From an uncultured delta proteobacterium (GTDB lineage Bacteria > Desulfobacterota > Desulfovibrionia > Desulfovibrionales > Desulfovibrionaceae), in assembly GCA_900079685.1 (NCBI GenBank), contig LT599020.1:131250-195249 (forward strand): a stretch of 64,000 nt of DNA, written 5' to 3'. Shown piece after piece: positions 47,238-55,101 of this stretch. The translations under genes and the position numbers were made by a program. How positions within the stretch are numbered: the first letter of the stretch is position 1; each line of letters begins with the position of its first letter. The notes under the pieces are model-generated. The model searched no databases. It was not told the origin of the DNA and saw only the letters and a program-made list of their open reading frames with translations.

Positions 47238-47927
47238 TCACATAAGCATAAGGGTTACAATTTCATCCAGTTCCTTAAAGCTGGTTATATGGACCGCGGC
47301 CGCGAGCTGGGGGTTGGCGTAACTCCAGAACGGCACGCCCGCCGCCGCCGCCGCCTGCTGGTCCACAAGGGAATCCCCCAGGAAGATGATGGAGCCGGGA
47401 CTCACGTCCCAGGCTTTGGCAACTTCCAAAAGTCCCTGGGGTGAGGGCTTCGGCTGGACGTGCGTGATGGTGACGATCGGCGAAAAATACTGCGCGATGT
47501 CAAAATGCCGGAGCACGTCATGGACCGAATCGCTGCGGTTGGTGCACAGCGCAAGGCGCAGCCCCGCCGCGTGCATGTTCCGCAAAAAGGAAACCATATA
47601 CGGCGCCGGTTGCATCATGGACATGAAGGTGTCGCGGTAACGGGTCATCCCGCGCACGCGCATCGCCTCCTCCTTCAGTTCGTCGGGGATCATGCGCTCC
47701 AGGGCTTCCTCGGTTGACGTCATGTGCGAGTAGGTGGCTTCTTCCTCTGTCATGGGCGGCAGCTGCACGGCATACCGGATATGGTTGTAGTAGGCGGTAT
47801 TGGCGTCCTTGGAGTCAAAAAGCACGCCGTCGCAATCGAGAACGAGCCCGCACGGCTGCCCGGAGGCGTTGCTTTCCAGGTCGATCAGGGCGGAGGCGGT
47901 TTGCTTCATTGCCGATACACGTTTCAT
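47238..47927 (-). CDS. HAD-superfamily hydrolase (phosphoglycolate phosphatase-like)
   Basis: 229 aa from the ATG at 47927, chosen because the upstream gene ends at 47941 and AGGA precedes it. The HAD motifs are all present: GLVLDCDGVLFDSKD (nucleophile Asp), LALCTNRSD (motif II), KPSPQGLLEVAK (motif III Lys) and IIFLGDSLVDQQAAAAAG (motif IV). The helical cap type is that of CbbY/Gph enzymes. Substrate unknown. It lies 13 nt after the unknown gene upstream. Confidence 0.88.
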   Translation of the reverse strand: MKRVSAMKQTASALIDLESNASGQPCGLVLDCDGVLFDSKDANTAYYNHIRYAVQLPPMTEEEATYSHMTSTEEALERMIPDELKEEAMRVRGMTRYRDTFMSMMQPAPYMVSFLRNMHAAGLRLALCTNRSDSVHDVLRHFDIAQYFSPIVTITHVQPKPSPQGLLEVAKAWDVSPGSIIFLGDSLVDQQAAAAAGVPFWSYANPQLAAAVHITSFKELDEIVTLMLM

Positions 47928-47940
47928 TACAAACTGATCC

Positions 47941-48792
47941 TTATGCGGGGCAGACGATAATTTCCGGCGCGGCGCGGAGCCACGGGGCGTTTTCCGGCTC
48001 GCGGGAATGCCCGAGAATCCGCCAGAGCGGCGTTTTTGCCCACAGCAGGCGCGATTGCAAACTTTCCGGCCAACCGGCAAGGTGCGGGGAAACGTCTTCG
48101 GGCAGGGGGTGGAGCATGCCTGCCTCCAGCATGGCGTTCCGCATGCCGGTGTGGCATGTGACGAGAAGCGCGCCCTCGGGGGCAAAGGCCGCGATGGCCA
48201 TAAGACTCAGGCGCCAGTCGGGCTCCATGGGTTCGGGCAGGTCCGCTATGGAGCCGAACAACGTCCCGGGGAGTCCGGACGCGAGATCGCGAAAGGCTTC
48301 GGCATTGTCGCCGTGCAGATTTTCGGCCAACGGTTTGACCGCTTCGGCGACCTCTTTGTGCAGCGAGGCTATTTCAAGCAGACGGGTTTCCAGGTCCCAG
48401 GCGAGAAGAAGCACCTTCTGGGCGGCGATTTTCGGGTCGCCCGCGGCTGTGGGCCGCTCCGGCTCGCCTGTGGAAAAACGGGCAAGAGCTGTTCGTTCGT
48501 CACCGGAAAATCCCGCCGTGGCACCGCCCGTTCCGGGTACGCGCGCGGCCTGGCTCGCCGAAGGCTTCGACAGATCAAGCGTTTCACCGACGGTAAGGAG
48601 TTCGGCCAGTACGCCGGCCGCCTCTGCCCGTGAAAAGGGATAGGCCGGGGGATGAAAAAATCCGGGAGCTGACGCTGTTTGCGGCAGGCCCGGATCCATG
48701 AAGCGGACCGTATCCGGCAGGACGCGCGGGGCGAGCTCCCGGCGCAAGGCCGGAACATATATCTGCGTTGGCGTGTCTTCCTGGCGCGTCAT
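47941..48792 (-). CDS. Hypothetical Ala/Pro-rich protein
   Basis: 283 aa from the ATG at 48792, which has GGGGAC 7 nt upstream; an ATG at 48840 would add a Pro/Arg/Thr-rich stretch and lacks a site. The protein is soluble without a signal peptide. A charged helical middle (IAAQKVLLLAWDLETRLLEIASLHKEV) is followed by a globular C-terminal part (RLSLMAIAAFAPEGALLVTCH). No family is recognised. Its tight coupling to the HAD phosphatase suggests a shared process. Confidence 0.65.
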   Translation of the reverse strand: MTRQEDTPTQIYVPALRRELAPRVLPDTVRFMDPGLPQTASAPGFFHPPAYPFSRAEAAGVLAELLTVGETLDLSKPSASQAARVPGTGGATAGFSGDERTALARFSTGEPERPTAAGDPKIAAQKVLLLAWDLETRLLEIASLHKEVAEAVKPLAENLHGDNAEAFRDLASGLPGTLFGSIADLPEPMEPDWRLSLMAIAAFAPEGALLVTCHTGMRNAMLEAGMLHPLPEDVSPHLAGWPESLQSRLLWAKTPLWRILGHSREPENAPWLRAAPEIIVCPA

Positions 48793-49077
48793 ATACGGAG
48801 TCCCCGGCCGCGGCGTCCTCGGCCCCGGTGTCCTCGGCATCGTTCCAATTGTCGGTTCGGGAGGGAAAAGCTCATGGGCATACTGTAGCGTTTCCCGACT
48901 CCGGACGCAATCGGGTATACGGTAAAAAATATGTTTTTTCGTTTTCTCGGCCGCGTGATAACGGTTTGCTATCGTTACTCATTATAAAAGACCGTTTTTG
49001 ACGGCGCGGCAAAAGCGCATCTTTTCCGGAAGGTTGTTCGTTATAAGAATCGCGCGGGCGCACACCGGCAGGGGGAC

Positions 49078-49100
49078 CGGCGGCATTGCCGCCGTTTTTT
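49078..49100 (+). terminator. Orphan plus-strand terminator
   Basis: CGGCGGC-ATT-GCCGCCG (49078-49094) followed by six T. Both flanking genes are on the minus strand, so no annotated plus-strand gene needs it. It may end a small RNA or an antisense transcript. Upstream (48793-49077) there is a TATAAA at 48983-48988 without a matching -35 box. Confidence 0.6.
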
Positions 49101-49887
49101 ATTGAGCATCGGCCATGGCGACCGCATCGCGCAGCCGAGCCAGCCACAGAGTTGTGAATCCGTCATCCTCCAGCATGCCGCGCGGATGGACGCGGCAGGG
49201 CATGCCCGCGTGAACGCAGCGCGATTTCCACGATGCCGCCGCCTCCCCGTCCAGGTCCTGCGCCACATGGCGGCCGGCGAGGGAAAAAAGCGGCATGAGG
49301 CAGACCTTTTGGGCGCCTTGCCGCGCGAGTTCCCGGAAATGCTCTTCCGCTGTTTTCCCGTCTATAAGGTACGCCACGCGCACGGGCGGGCGCATTGCGG
49401 CGCCGCAATCCGCGAGGCGCTTACAGAGGCCGTCCAGGGGCGGTTCGCTCCCGTGGCCGACCCAGAGCGCGGCCTCGCCGGGAGCGCATGCGGTTTCTTC
49501 CGCCCGGCGCATGGCCTCGAGCAGCGTCCGGAAGGAGGCCTCGCCGGACAACAGCGGCTCGCCGAGGAAAACCGTCGCGCCCGGATGGTCCTTTTGCCAG
49601 GTCCCGATCTGTTGCCGCAGGGTTTCATGCTCGTGCCCGTCCGTTACATGAAGGGGCTGCACGGCGATACGCGCGGTATTTTCCGCCGCGAAACGGGAAA
49701 GGGCCTCTCCGACGGAGAGGCCCGTTTCATCGCGGATCACGGGGCGCGTATCCGCTCGTTTCGAGGTAAAGGCCCACCGCACGTTCGCCGCCGGAAAAGC
49801 CCGGCGGACGGCACGCTCAAAGGCGAGCAGGGGGGCCGTGCCGTTCGGGGCGGTTGCGCCGAAGGCGGTCAGCAGAATTCCGGCCAT
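49099..49887 (-). CDS. cbiK: Sirohydrochlorin cobaltochelatase CbiK, cytoplasmic type
   Basis: 262 aa. It inserts Co2+ into sirohydrochlorin in the anaerobic cobalamin pathway (and can insert iron for siroheme). Family blocks: ILLTAFGATAPNGTAPLLAFERAVR, VRWAFTSKR, LWVGHGSE with the metal-binding His145, and LMPLFSLAGRHVAQDLDGE with the second His. There is no signal peptide, so it matches the cytoplasmic CbiK of Desulfovibrio rather than the periplasmic, heme-binding one. A rubrerythrin-like gene ends 16 nt upstream. Confidence 0.93.
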   Translation of the reverse strand: MAGILLTAFGATAPNGTAPLLAFERAVRRAFPAANVRWAFTSKRADTRPVIRDETGLSVGEALSRFAAENTARIAVQPLHVTDGHEHETLRQQIGTWQKDHPGATVFLGEPLLSGEASFRTLLEAMRRAEETACAPGEAALWVGHGSEPPLDGLCKRLADCGAAMRPPVRVAYLIDGKTAEEHFRELARQGAQKVCLMPLFSLAGRHVAQDLDGEAAASWKSRCVHAGMPCRVHPRGMLEDDGFTTLWLARLRDAVAMADAQ

Positions 49888-49903
49888 GGCTCGAGCGGCG
49901 GCG

Positions 49904-50383
49904 TCAGCGCTTCGTCGCCATGGCGCGCGCTTTGGCGTGCTCGGCGATAAGGCGCAGGTGCCGCTGTTCTTCTTCTATGCAGGCCTCGATGTGGGGCCGT
50001 TCAGAGGCGTCCACAAAGCGGCGCATGGCCGTGAAGAAAAGAATGGTGTCCTTTTCGAACGCCATGGCCTGGCGCAGGGGGTTGTCATGCGCGTCCTGCT
50101 GCTGGCCGGGCATGAACAGGGTGTGGCTGTTGAGCAGAAGGTCGACGTACTCAAGATATTCCGCTTCGTCGCTGCCGGCGGGAAGCGCAAGACCGCCCAC
50201 GCGCTTGAGCATGGCTTCAAAAACTTTCTCGTGGCGTTTTTCCTCTTTGGCCATGAAGGTGAAAAACTCTTTGTCCTCGGGTTGCTTCGAGGTTTCGGCG
50301 GCCTGCTCGTAAAAGGCGAACCCCCGGCGCTCAATCTCGACGGCTGAGGCGATGACGTCGGCGGCGTTGGTGAAACTTGCCAT
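49904..50383 (-). CDS. Rubrerythrin-type ferritin-like protein without rubredoxin domain
   Basis: 159 aa; GGAGCCGGAC precedes the start. A four-helix diiron fold with two ExxH-type pairs: AVEIERRGFAFYEQAA and AKEEKRHEKVFEAM in the first half; AMAFEKDTILFF and IEEEQRHLRLIAEH in the second. It resembles the N-terminal domain of rubrerythrin (peroxide detoxification in anaerobes) or of the COG1633 family; no CPXCG rubredoxin tail is present. Function as peroxidase or iron store is inferred. Confidence 0.9.
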   Translation of the reverse strand: MASFTNAADVIASAVEIERRGFAFYEQAAETSKQPEDKEFFTFMAKEEKRHEKVFEAMLKRVGGLALPAGSDEAEYLEYVDLLLNSHTLFMPGQQQDAHDNPLRQAMAFEKDTILFFTAMRRFVDASERPHIEACIEEEQRHLRLIAEHAKARAMATKR

Positions 50384-50582
50384 GTCCGGCTCCTTCTGGT
50401 GGTATTGATCGGAAAATAACTGCTCCCGCGGCAGCGCTTCTTAGGATATACGGATATTTGCCGCCCCTTTCAAGTGGAAAGCCTGTCTTACCCGTACCGG
50501 GCAGCCAGCCCGTTTTTTGGCCCGGTCTTTGCTATACCCATGGGCAAAATGATGTATGACAAGATTCTGACAAGGCACACCC

Positions 50583-51023
50583 ATGAGCGTATTCAAATTT
50601 TCCCTCGAGCAGGTTCTCAGCTACAGGGCACAGCTGGAAGAGCAGGCCATGCAGGTGTTTTCCCTGGCCGTTCAGGCGCGGGACAAACGGTTGCGGGAAA
50701 AGGAGGAATATGAGGCCGCCGTGGCGGAGGCCCGGCGGCAACTGGCGGATCCCGCCCTCCTTGACGCTGACGAGCGCTGGCTTATAACAGGGTATATAAA
50801 AGCCCTGGCGCACGACATTGACCAGGCGCGCAACGACCTTGCGGTACTTGAGGAAGACGTGGACAGAGCCAGGGCGGACCTGACCCAGAAGGCCCAGGAC
50901 AAGAAACTTCTGGAACGGCTGAAGGAAAAGCAGGCCACCCGCCACAGACTGGCGGAAAACCATAAAGAGCAACAAAATTATGACGACATCGCCACGATCC
51001 GCTTCATGCCTCCGGCCGTCTAA
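50583..51023 (+). CDS. fliJ: Flagellar export chaperone FliJ
   Basis: 146 aa, entirely helical coiled coil: FKFSLEQVLSYRAQLEEQAMQ, KRLREKEEYEAAVAEARRQL, DLAVLEEDVDRARADL and KLLERLKEKQATRHRLAENHKEQQNYDDIATIRF. FliJ sits in the flagellar ATPase ring and feeds export substrates. Sequence similarity in this family is low, so the call rests on length, the FxFxLExvLxyR start, the composition and the MotE-like neighbour. It overlaps the next gene by 44 nt. Confidence 0.8.
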   Translation: MSVFKFSLEQVLSYRAQLEEQAMQVFSLAVQARDKRLREKEEYEAAVAEARRQLADPALLDADERWLITGYIKALAHDIDQARNDLAVLEEDVDRARADLTQKAQDKKLLERLKEKQATRHRLAENHKEQQNYDDIATIRFMPPAV

Positions 51024-51654
51024 AATCTGCCGGTTTCTTCTGTGTCTTGTGATCTTCAAGCTCTGCCTTGTCGGCAGCATGCTTGTGGAGCCTTTGGGCC
51101 TCAAGGACAGAGTTCTGGCAATCGTCGCCCCGGCGGCGGCAACGGCGGAGCCCGCGCGCGTCCTCGCCGCGAACGGCGCGAATGACGTGAAAGCCGCTGA
51201 AAACCGCCCGCTTCTTGCCGCCCCGGTAGCTCACGCCGCCGAAGCCGCCCCCCAGGCAGCCCCGGCAGCGCCCCCCCAGAGCAACCTGTCCCGGGAAGCG
51301 TTGCAACGCCGCCAGGATGATCTGGCGCGGAAAGAGCAGGACATGCGCGCCCTTGAAAAGGATCTTGACGAGCGCCTCATGCGGTTGCAGGAGCTGGAAG
51401 TGCGTATCCAGGCCATGCTCAAAGAGGCTGAAGAGATCAAAAGCGCTAAATACCGCCATCTGGTGGACGTTCTGGGCAATATGAAAGCCAAACAGGCCGC
51501 CAGCGTTCTGGAAACCCTGGATGAAAAGATCGCTGTCAAGGTTTTGGCCGGCATGCGCGGCCGCCAGGCGGGTGAAATTCTGACCTTCGTCAATCCGGGC
51601 AAGGCCGCGCGGCTCTCCGAAGCCCTGGCCCGCGTCCAGATGCCCTTTGAATAA
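50980..51654 (+). CDS. MotE-like (MgtE N-terminal domain) membrane protein
   Basis: 224 aa. One membrane helix (RFLLCLVIFKLCLVGSMLV, residues about 18-36) is followed by an Ala/Pro-rich periplasmic linker, a coiled coil (RQDDLARKEQDMRALEKDL) and a C-terminal MgtE-N-like domain (GNMKAKQAASVLETLDEKIAVKVLAGM). The layout is that of MotE, a chaperone for flagellar motility proteins. It starts 44 nt inside fliJ and ends 3 nt before truA, so the three form one operon. Confidence 0.82.
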   Translation: MTTSPRSASCLRPSKICRFLLCLVIFKLCLVGSMLVEPLGLKDRVLAIVAPAAATAEPARVLAANGANDVKAAENRPLLAAPVAHAAEAAPQAAPAAPPQSNLSREALQRRQDDLARKEQDMRALEKDLDERLMRLQELEVRIQAMLKEAEEIKSAKYRHLVDVLGNMKAKQAASVLETLDEKIAVKVLAGMRGRQAGEILTFVNPGKAARLSEALARVQMPFE

Positions 51655-51657
51655 TCC

Positions 51658-52434
51658 ATGGCACGGCTGAAGCTCACCCTGGCCTATTGCGGCAGCGCCT
51701 ACGCCGGTTGGCAGATCCAGGCGGAAAGCCAGGGAACGGGCACGATCCAGCAGGAGCTTGAGCGCGCGCTGGAAACCATTGCGGGATACCCGGTGCGCGT
51801 TCACGGCGCCGGGCGAACGGACTCCGGCGTCCATGCGGAAGGGCAGACGGCGCACGCCGACGTCCCGGAAAAACCGGTGGACTGGCAACGCGCCCTGAAC
51901 GCCCTGTTGCCGCGCGATATCCGCGTTCTCGCCGCCGAGCCGGTTGCCGCCGGTTTCCACGCCCGTTACGATTCCATCGGCAAAGTCTACGCCTATACCC
52001 TGTTCAGCGGGGCCGGACCCGTGCCTCCCCGCCTTGAGCCGTTTGTCTGGGCGACGCCGCCCCTTGACGGTGCCGCCATGGAGGCCGCCGCCGCGATTTT
52101 GACCGGGCGGCATGATTTCGCGTCGTTTCAAAATATGGGTACGCCTGTCGCGGATACCGTGCGCGAGGTATGGTCGATCCGGCGGGAAGAGGGCAGGGCG
52201 GGGCCGTTTTGTTGCCCGGAAAGCTGGCCCGTGACCACCTGGTTCTTTCACGGCAACGGATTTTTGAAACAGATGGTCCGGAATATGCTCGGGCTCATGG
52301 TGTGGGCCGGGCAGGGGCGCGTTGACGCCGCCGGCATCGCCGCCTGCCTTGCGGCAAAGACCAGGCGGGCCGTACCCAGCCCCACTGCCCCTGCCAAGGG
52401 GTTGACGCTGATGCGGGTGGATTACCCCGGATAA
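51658..52434 (+). CDS. truA: tRNA pseudouridine(38-40) synthase TruA
   Basis: 258 aa. It converts U38-U40 of the tRNA anticodon stem to pseudouridine. The catalytic Asp is in HGAGRTDSGVHAEGQ; LKLTLAYCGSAYAGWQ at the start, GRHDFASF and RNMLGLMVWAGQGR are further signatures. The start lies 3 nt after the MotE-like gene. The rest of 52435-52607 holds the hsp20 promoter. Confidence 0.96.
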   Translation: MARLKLTLAYCGSAYAGWQIQAESQGTGTIQQELERALETIAGYPVRVHGAGRTDSGVHAEGQTAHADVPEKPVDWQRALNALLPRDIRVLAAEPVAAGFHARYDSIGKVYAYTLFSGAGPVPPRLEPFVWATPPLDGAAMEAAAAILTGRHDFASFQNMGTPVADTVREVWSIRREEGRAGPFCCPESWPVTTWFFHGNGFLKQMVRNMLGLMVWAGQGRVDAAGIAACLAAKTRRAVPSPTAPAKGLTLMRVDYPG

Positions 52435-52504
52435 CCGTATTTTCCAGTCCCCCTACCCATACTTCCTGTATTTTCGCCACTATAAAAACGTGCAGTGATA
52501 CTCC

Positions 52505-52538
52505 TTGACAGCGCACACTGAGAACCTATTCTATAGAA
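52505..52538 (+). promoter_or_regulatory. Candidate sigma-70 promoter of the hsp20 pair
   Basis: A consensus TTGACA (52505-52510) with a 16-nt spacer to TATTCT (52527-52532). The palindrome TTCTATAGAA (52529-52538) overlaps the -10 box. There is no sigma-32 -10 (CCCCAT) and no CIRCE, so heat control, if any, would act by another route. Confidence 0.5.
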
Positions 52539-52607
52539 AAAAGTATATCCGCTGGCGGAGAGCGCTTTCGTCGGTTTTGCCATGCGTTTTTTTAGAGGAG
52601 GTGCGGT

Positions 52608-53015
52608 ATGGTCATCGACTTTAACAGTTTGTATGAGATGCCTAAAGAAATGGATCGCATTTTAGAAATGTTCCGGAATTCCAGCGCGATGCAGCGCAGG
52701 AATTCATACCCGATGGTCAATGTGGGGGAGAACGACACCGGGTATATTGTTGACGTGTGCATCCCCGGCGTCTCAATTGAGGACCTTGATCTCACGCTCA
52801 CGGCGCGAAGCCTGGTGATTAAGGCGGAACGCAAATCGCCCGAGGGCCGGTATTTCCGGCAGGAGCGGCTGGCCGGGTCGTTTCAGCGGATCATCACGCT
52901 CAACGTGCCGGTCGCCCGCGACAAGGTCACGGCGAAATGCGAAAACGGCATTTTACGGGTAACGCTTCCCAAGGAGGAAGAAATCAAACCCCACCGCATC
53001 AGCATCGAGCAGTAG
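52608..53015 (+). CDS. Small heat shock protein (Hsp20/alpha-crystallin), first copy
   Basis: 135 aa; GAGGAGGTGCGGT precedes the ATG. The alpha-crystallin domain spans about residues 40-125: GYIVDVCIPGVSIEDLDLTLTARSLVIKAERK ... GSFQRIITLNVPVARDKVTAKCENGILRVTLPK. The C-terminal anchor motif (I-X-I) is HRISIEQ. It binds unfolding proteins in the cytosol. Co-transcribed with a second hsp20 gene 11 nt downstream, whose sequence is clearly diverged, so the pair may form mixed oligomers. Confidence 0.93.
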   Translation: MVIDFNSLYEMPKEMDRILEMFRNSSAMQRRNSYPMVNVGENDTGYIVDVCIPGVSIEDLDLTLTARSLVIKAERKSPEGRYFRQERLAGSFQRIITLNVPVARDKVTAKCENGILRVTLPKEEEIKPHRISIEQ

Positions 53016-53026
53016 GAGGAAGGAGT

Positions 53027-53368
53027 ATGAGCCCACAGACGCAGGTGAGTATGCCGCCGACGGATATCCTGGAACGTGAGGACGGCTTCCATATATTCAT
53101 GGACCTTCCCGGCGTTGCCGCGGATGATCTTGTGATCGACCTTGAACAGAACGAGTTGACGGTGCGCGCCGTCAGCAAATACGAGGCAGGCGCCAACCAA
53201 GCTATGCGGAACGAATTCGGCCCTTTGTCCTATAAACGGGTGTTCACCCTTTCGGACATGGTTGACCGCGACAACATCAAGGCCGTCATCAAGGACGGGG
53301 TGCTCGATCTTTTCCTGCCCAAGGCGGAAAGTATGAAGCCCCGGCGGATCGAGATCAAACCCGAGTAA
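53027..53368 (+). CDS. Small heat shock protein (Hsp20/alpha-crystallin), second copy
   Basis: 113 aa from the ATG at 53027 (AGGAGGAAGGAGT precedes it); the longer frame to 52937 lies inside the first copy. Core: GFHIFMDLPGVAADDLVIDLEQNELTVRAVS ... YKRVFTLSDMVDRDNIKAVIKDGVLDLFLPK, ending in RRIEIKPE (I-X-I type). It has a very short N-terminal arm, which usually means small oligomers. A terminator follows. Confidence 0.93.
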   Translation: MSPQTQVSMPPTDILEREDGFHIFMDLPGVAADDLVIDLEQNELTVRAVSKYEAGANQAMRNEFGPLSYKRVFTLSDMVDRDNIKAVIKDGVLDLFLPKAESMKPRRIEIKPE

Positions 53369-53384
53369 TTTTCCACGGCTGTCG

Positions 53385-53423
53385 CAAAGCCCTTTCGGTC
53401 CCGCCGGAAGGGCTTTGTTTTTT
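53385..53423 (+). terminator. Terminator of the hsp20 pair
   Basis: CAAAGCCCTT pairs with AAGGGCTTTG (53385-53417, with an inner CGG/CCG) and is followed by six T. Confidence 0.88.
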
Positions 53424-53488
53424 CATGCCGCGCTTGCTATCGGGCGCGATGCGCTATATGTACGGGGAAGATTTTTCGGGAGTAAAGA

Positions 53489-53998
53489 ATGAAGACGTTA
53501 GCGGTAGGAAGCATTGTTGAGTCTGTTTGCGGCAAGTGTAACGATGTGATGGGCCATACCATCATGGCCATGGTCGGCAGCGAGATTGTGAAAGTGGAGT
53601 GCCGCGTCTGCAAAAGCCAGCACCGGTACAGGCCGCCCGCCCGGGTGGGCGGCGGAAAAACCACGGTAACCATGAAAAAAGGGCGGGACGGCGATCCGGT
53701 CGCCAGCAGGCAGACCGCCATGGCCCAGGCAACGCGCCCCGTCGCGCCAAAAGCCGCGCGCAAGCCTTCATCCGCCATGGTCGCGGCCATGGCTTCCCTG
53801 GAAGCATGGCAGAAAGCGATGCGCGCCCACGAAGGGGAAACCCCGCGCTCGTACGCCATGGCGGAATCGTTCGCCGCGGGTGAGTATATCGGGCACCCGA
53901 CCTTCGGTCTCGGCGTGGTGACGGGGCTTGTCCCGCCGGACAAGATGGACATCCTTTTTGAAGCGGGCGTGAAGCGCCTGTTGTGCAACAAAGAGTGA
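53489..53998 (+). CDS. Zinc-ribbon hypothetical protein
   Basis: 169 aa; GGGAG lies 8 nt before the ATG. The N-terminal domain has two CXXC pairs (VCGKCNDVMGHTIMAM and ECRVCKSQHRYR), a zinc-ribbon pattern. A basic Arg/Lys/Ala-rich linker leads to a small C-terminal domain with EYIGHPTFGLGVVTGLVPPDKMDILFEAGVKRLLC, a beta-rich module also seen in CarD-like or Tudor-like interaction domains. It may bind nucleic acid or polymerase; that is inference. Confidence 0.78.
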   Translation: MKTLAVGSIVESVCGKCNDVMGHTIMAMVGSEIVKVECRVCKSQHRYRPPARVGGGKTTVTMKKGRDGDPVASRQTAMAQATRPVAPKAARKPSSAMVAAMASLEAWQKAMRAHEGETPRSYAMAESFAAGEYIGHPTFGLGVVTGLVPPDKMDILFEAGVKRLLCNKE

Positions 53999-54131
53999 GC
54001 GCGCCGGGCGGGCGCGCGGTTTTTCCAGTTTTTCCCGCCGCTTGCTTCCTCCGGTTCCCTCTTTGCATGGCATCAAATGTGCATATTTCCGCATGGTGAA
54101 CGCTGACGGCAGATTTTTCCCGGAGGAATCC

Positions 54132-54491
54132 ATGAGGACACAGACGACGGTACGGACGCGGATTTTCAGGAGCATCCCATGGATGCCGATTGTGCTGCTG
54201 GGGCTGCTTGTAAGCACCGGCGGCTGCCTATCCCTCAGGGATATGGGGATGGAAAAGCCCAATCCCGAGATAGCGATCCAGACGGCGGAATACGGCACGA
54301 TTACCCAGATAACGTCCGCGCTTATGAAAGATAACGAAATCCGCTGGGGCGACATCGCCATAACCGTGGACACGGACGATGGCCGGATTGTGATCGTCAC
54401 CCAGCCTGAAGACGATATTTACAAGGTCGGGGACCGCGTCCGCGTTGTCCGCGCCGACAAGGGGTTTATCCGCGTTCAGTTGGTGAACTGA
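54132..54491 (+). CDS. Small lipoprotein, SlyB-like C-terminus
   Basis: 119 aa from the ATG at 54132 (GGAGGAATCC precedes it). The signal peptide RSIPWMPIVLLGLLVSTGGC ends in a Cys at residue 32 with an imperfect lipobox. The C-terminal part (DIAITVDTDDGRIVIVTQPED, YKVGDRVRVV, GFIRVQ) resembles the end of SlyB/PcP outer-membrane lipoproteins, but the glycine-zipper region of SlyB is absent. A terminator follows. Confidence 0.75.
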   Translation: MRTQTTVRTRIFRSIPWMPIVLLGLLVSTGGCLSLRDMGMEKPNPEIAIQTAEYGTITQITSALMKDNEIRWGDIAITVDTDDGRIVIVTQPEDDIYKVGDRVRVVRADKGFIRVQLVN

Positions 54492-54512
54492 ACCGGCTTT
54501 GTCTTGCATCAA

Positions 54513-54547
54513 AAAAACTGACGGCAGCCTGGCTGCCGTCAGTTTTT
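54513..54547. terminator. Bidirectional terminator
   Basis: The stem ACTGACGGCAGCC/GGCTGCCGTCAGT (with one central base pair slack) is preceded by seven A and followed by TTTTTATTTTG, so it works on both strands for the convergent lipoprotein and darP genes. Confidence 0.88.
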
Positions 54548-54570
54548 ATTTTGTCTCTTGAGAAAACGGG

Positions 54571-55101
54571 TTACTCTTCTGTTTGGGCCGCCATATCCCG
54601 TAAAAGGCGGAACAGTTCCCGGTAGGCTTTGGGCGGTTTTTTCCCGGCCCGTTCATGGCGCGCGGTTTCGCTGCAATGGCGCAGCCGGGGCACGGGAGCC
54701 CCGGGATACCGGGCGGCAAGGGCGGCGAGTTCCGTTTCCAGGGCGCTGCCTTCGGCGTTGACGAGGCGGTCGCGCAATTCCTCGATAGCGTGCAGCGCTT
54801 GCGTTTCGGCCCGTCCCGGCGCGAGCCTTTCTTCCAGCTGTTCTTCAATGGCCGCGAGGTCCATGTCCCGCATGATCCTGCCGATGTACTGCATCTGGCG
54901 GCGTTTGGTTTCATGGCCCGGAAACTTCTGCCAATCCAAAACGGCTTGCAACAGGTCGGGAGGCAGGCCAAGGGTTTCCAGGTCGCCTTTGGACAGCGCC
55001 GCAAGCGCCGTGCCCGTCCGCTGCACGGCCGTGCTCTCGCGTTTTTTTTGCGAGCGGCTTTTGTAGGTATCGTCTCTTTCGTCGTGCATCGTATGGCTCA
55101 C
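54571..55101 (-). CDS. darP: DarP (DUF615, YjgA) ribosome-associated protein
   Basis: 176 aa. In E. coli, DarP helps mature the 50S subunit. The family pattern is visible: DDTYKSRSQKKRESTAVQRTG, LGLPPDLLQAVLDWQKFPGHETKRRQMQYIGR, and the C-terminal helical part ending KAYRELFRLLRDMAA. It overlaps the start of the prenyltransferase gene's stop by 4 nt, so they form an operon. Confidence 0.9.
   Translation of the reverse strand: MSHTMHDERDDTYKSRSQKKRESTAVQRTGTALAALSKGDLETLGLPPDLLQAVLDWQKFPGHETKRRQMQYIGRIMRDMDLAAIEEQLEERLAPGRAETQALHAIEELRDRLVNAEGSALETELAALAARYPGAPVPRLRHCSETARHERAGKKPPKAYRELFRLLRDMAAQTEE

Noticed and set aside
52505..52607. Sigma-32 or CIRCE control of the hsp20 pair
   Set aside because: Neither a CCCCAT-type -10 box nor a CIRCE repeat is present; only a sigma-70-like promoter is seen.
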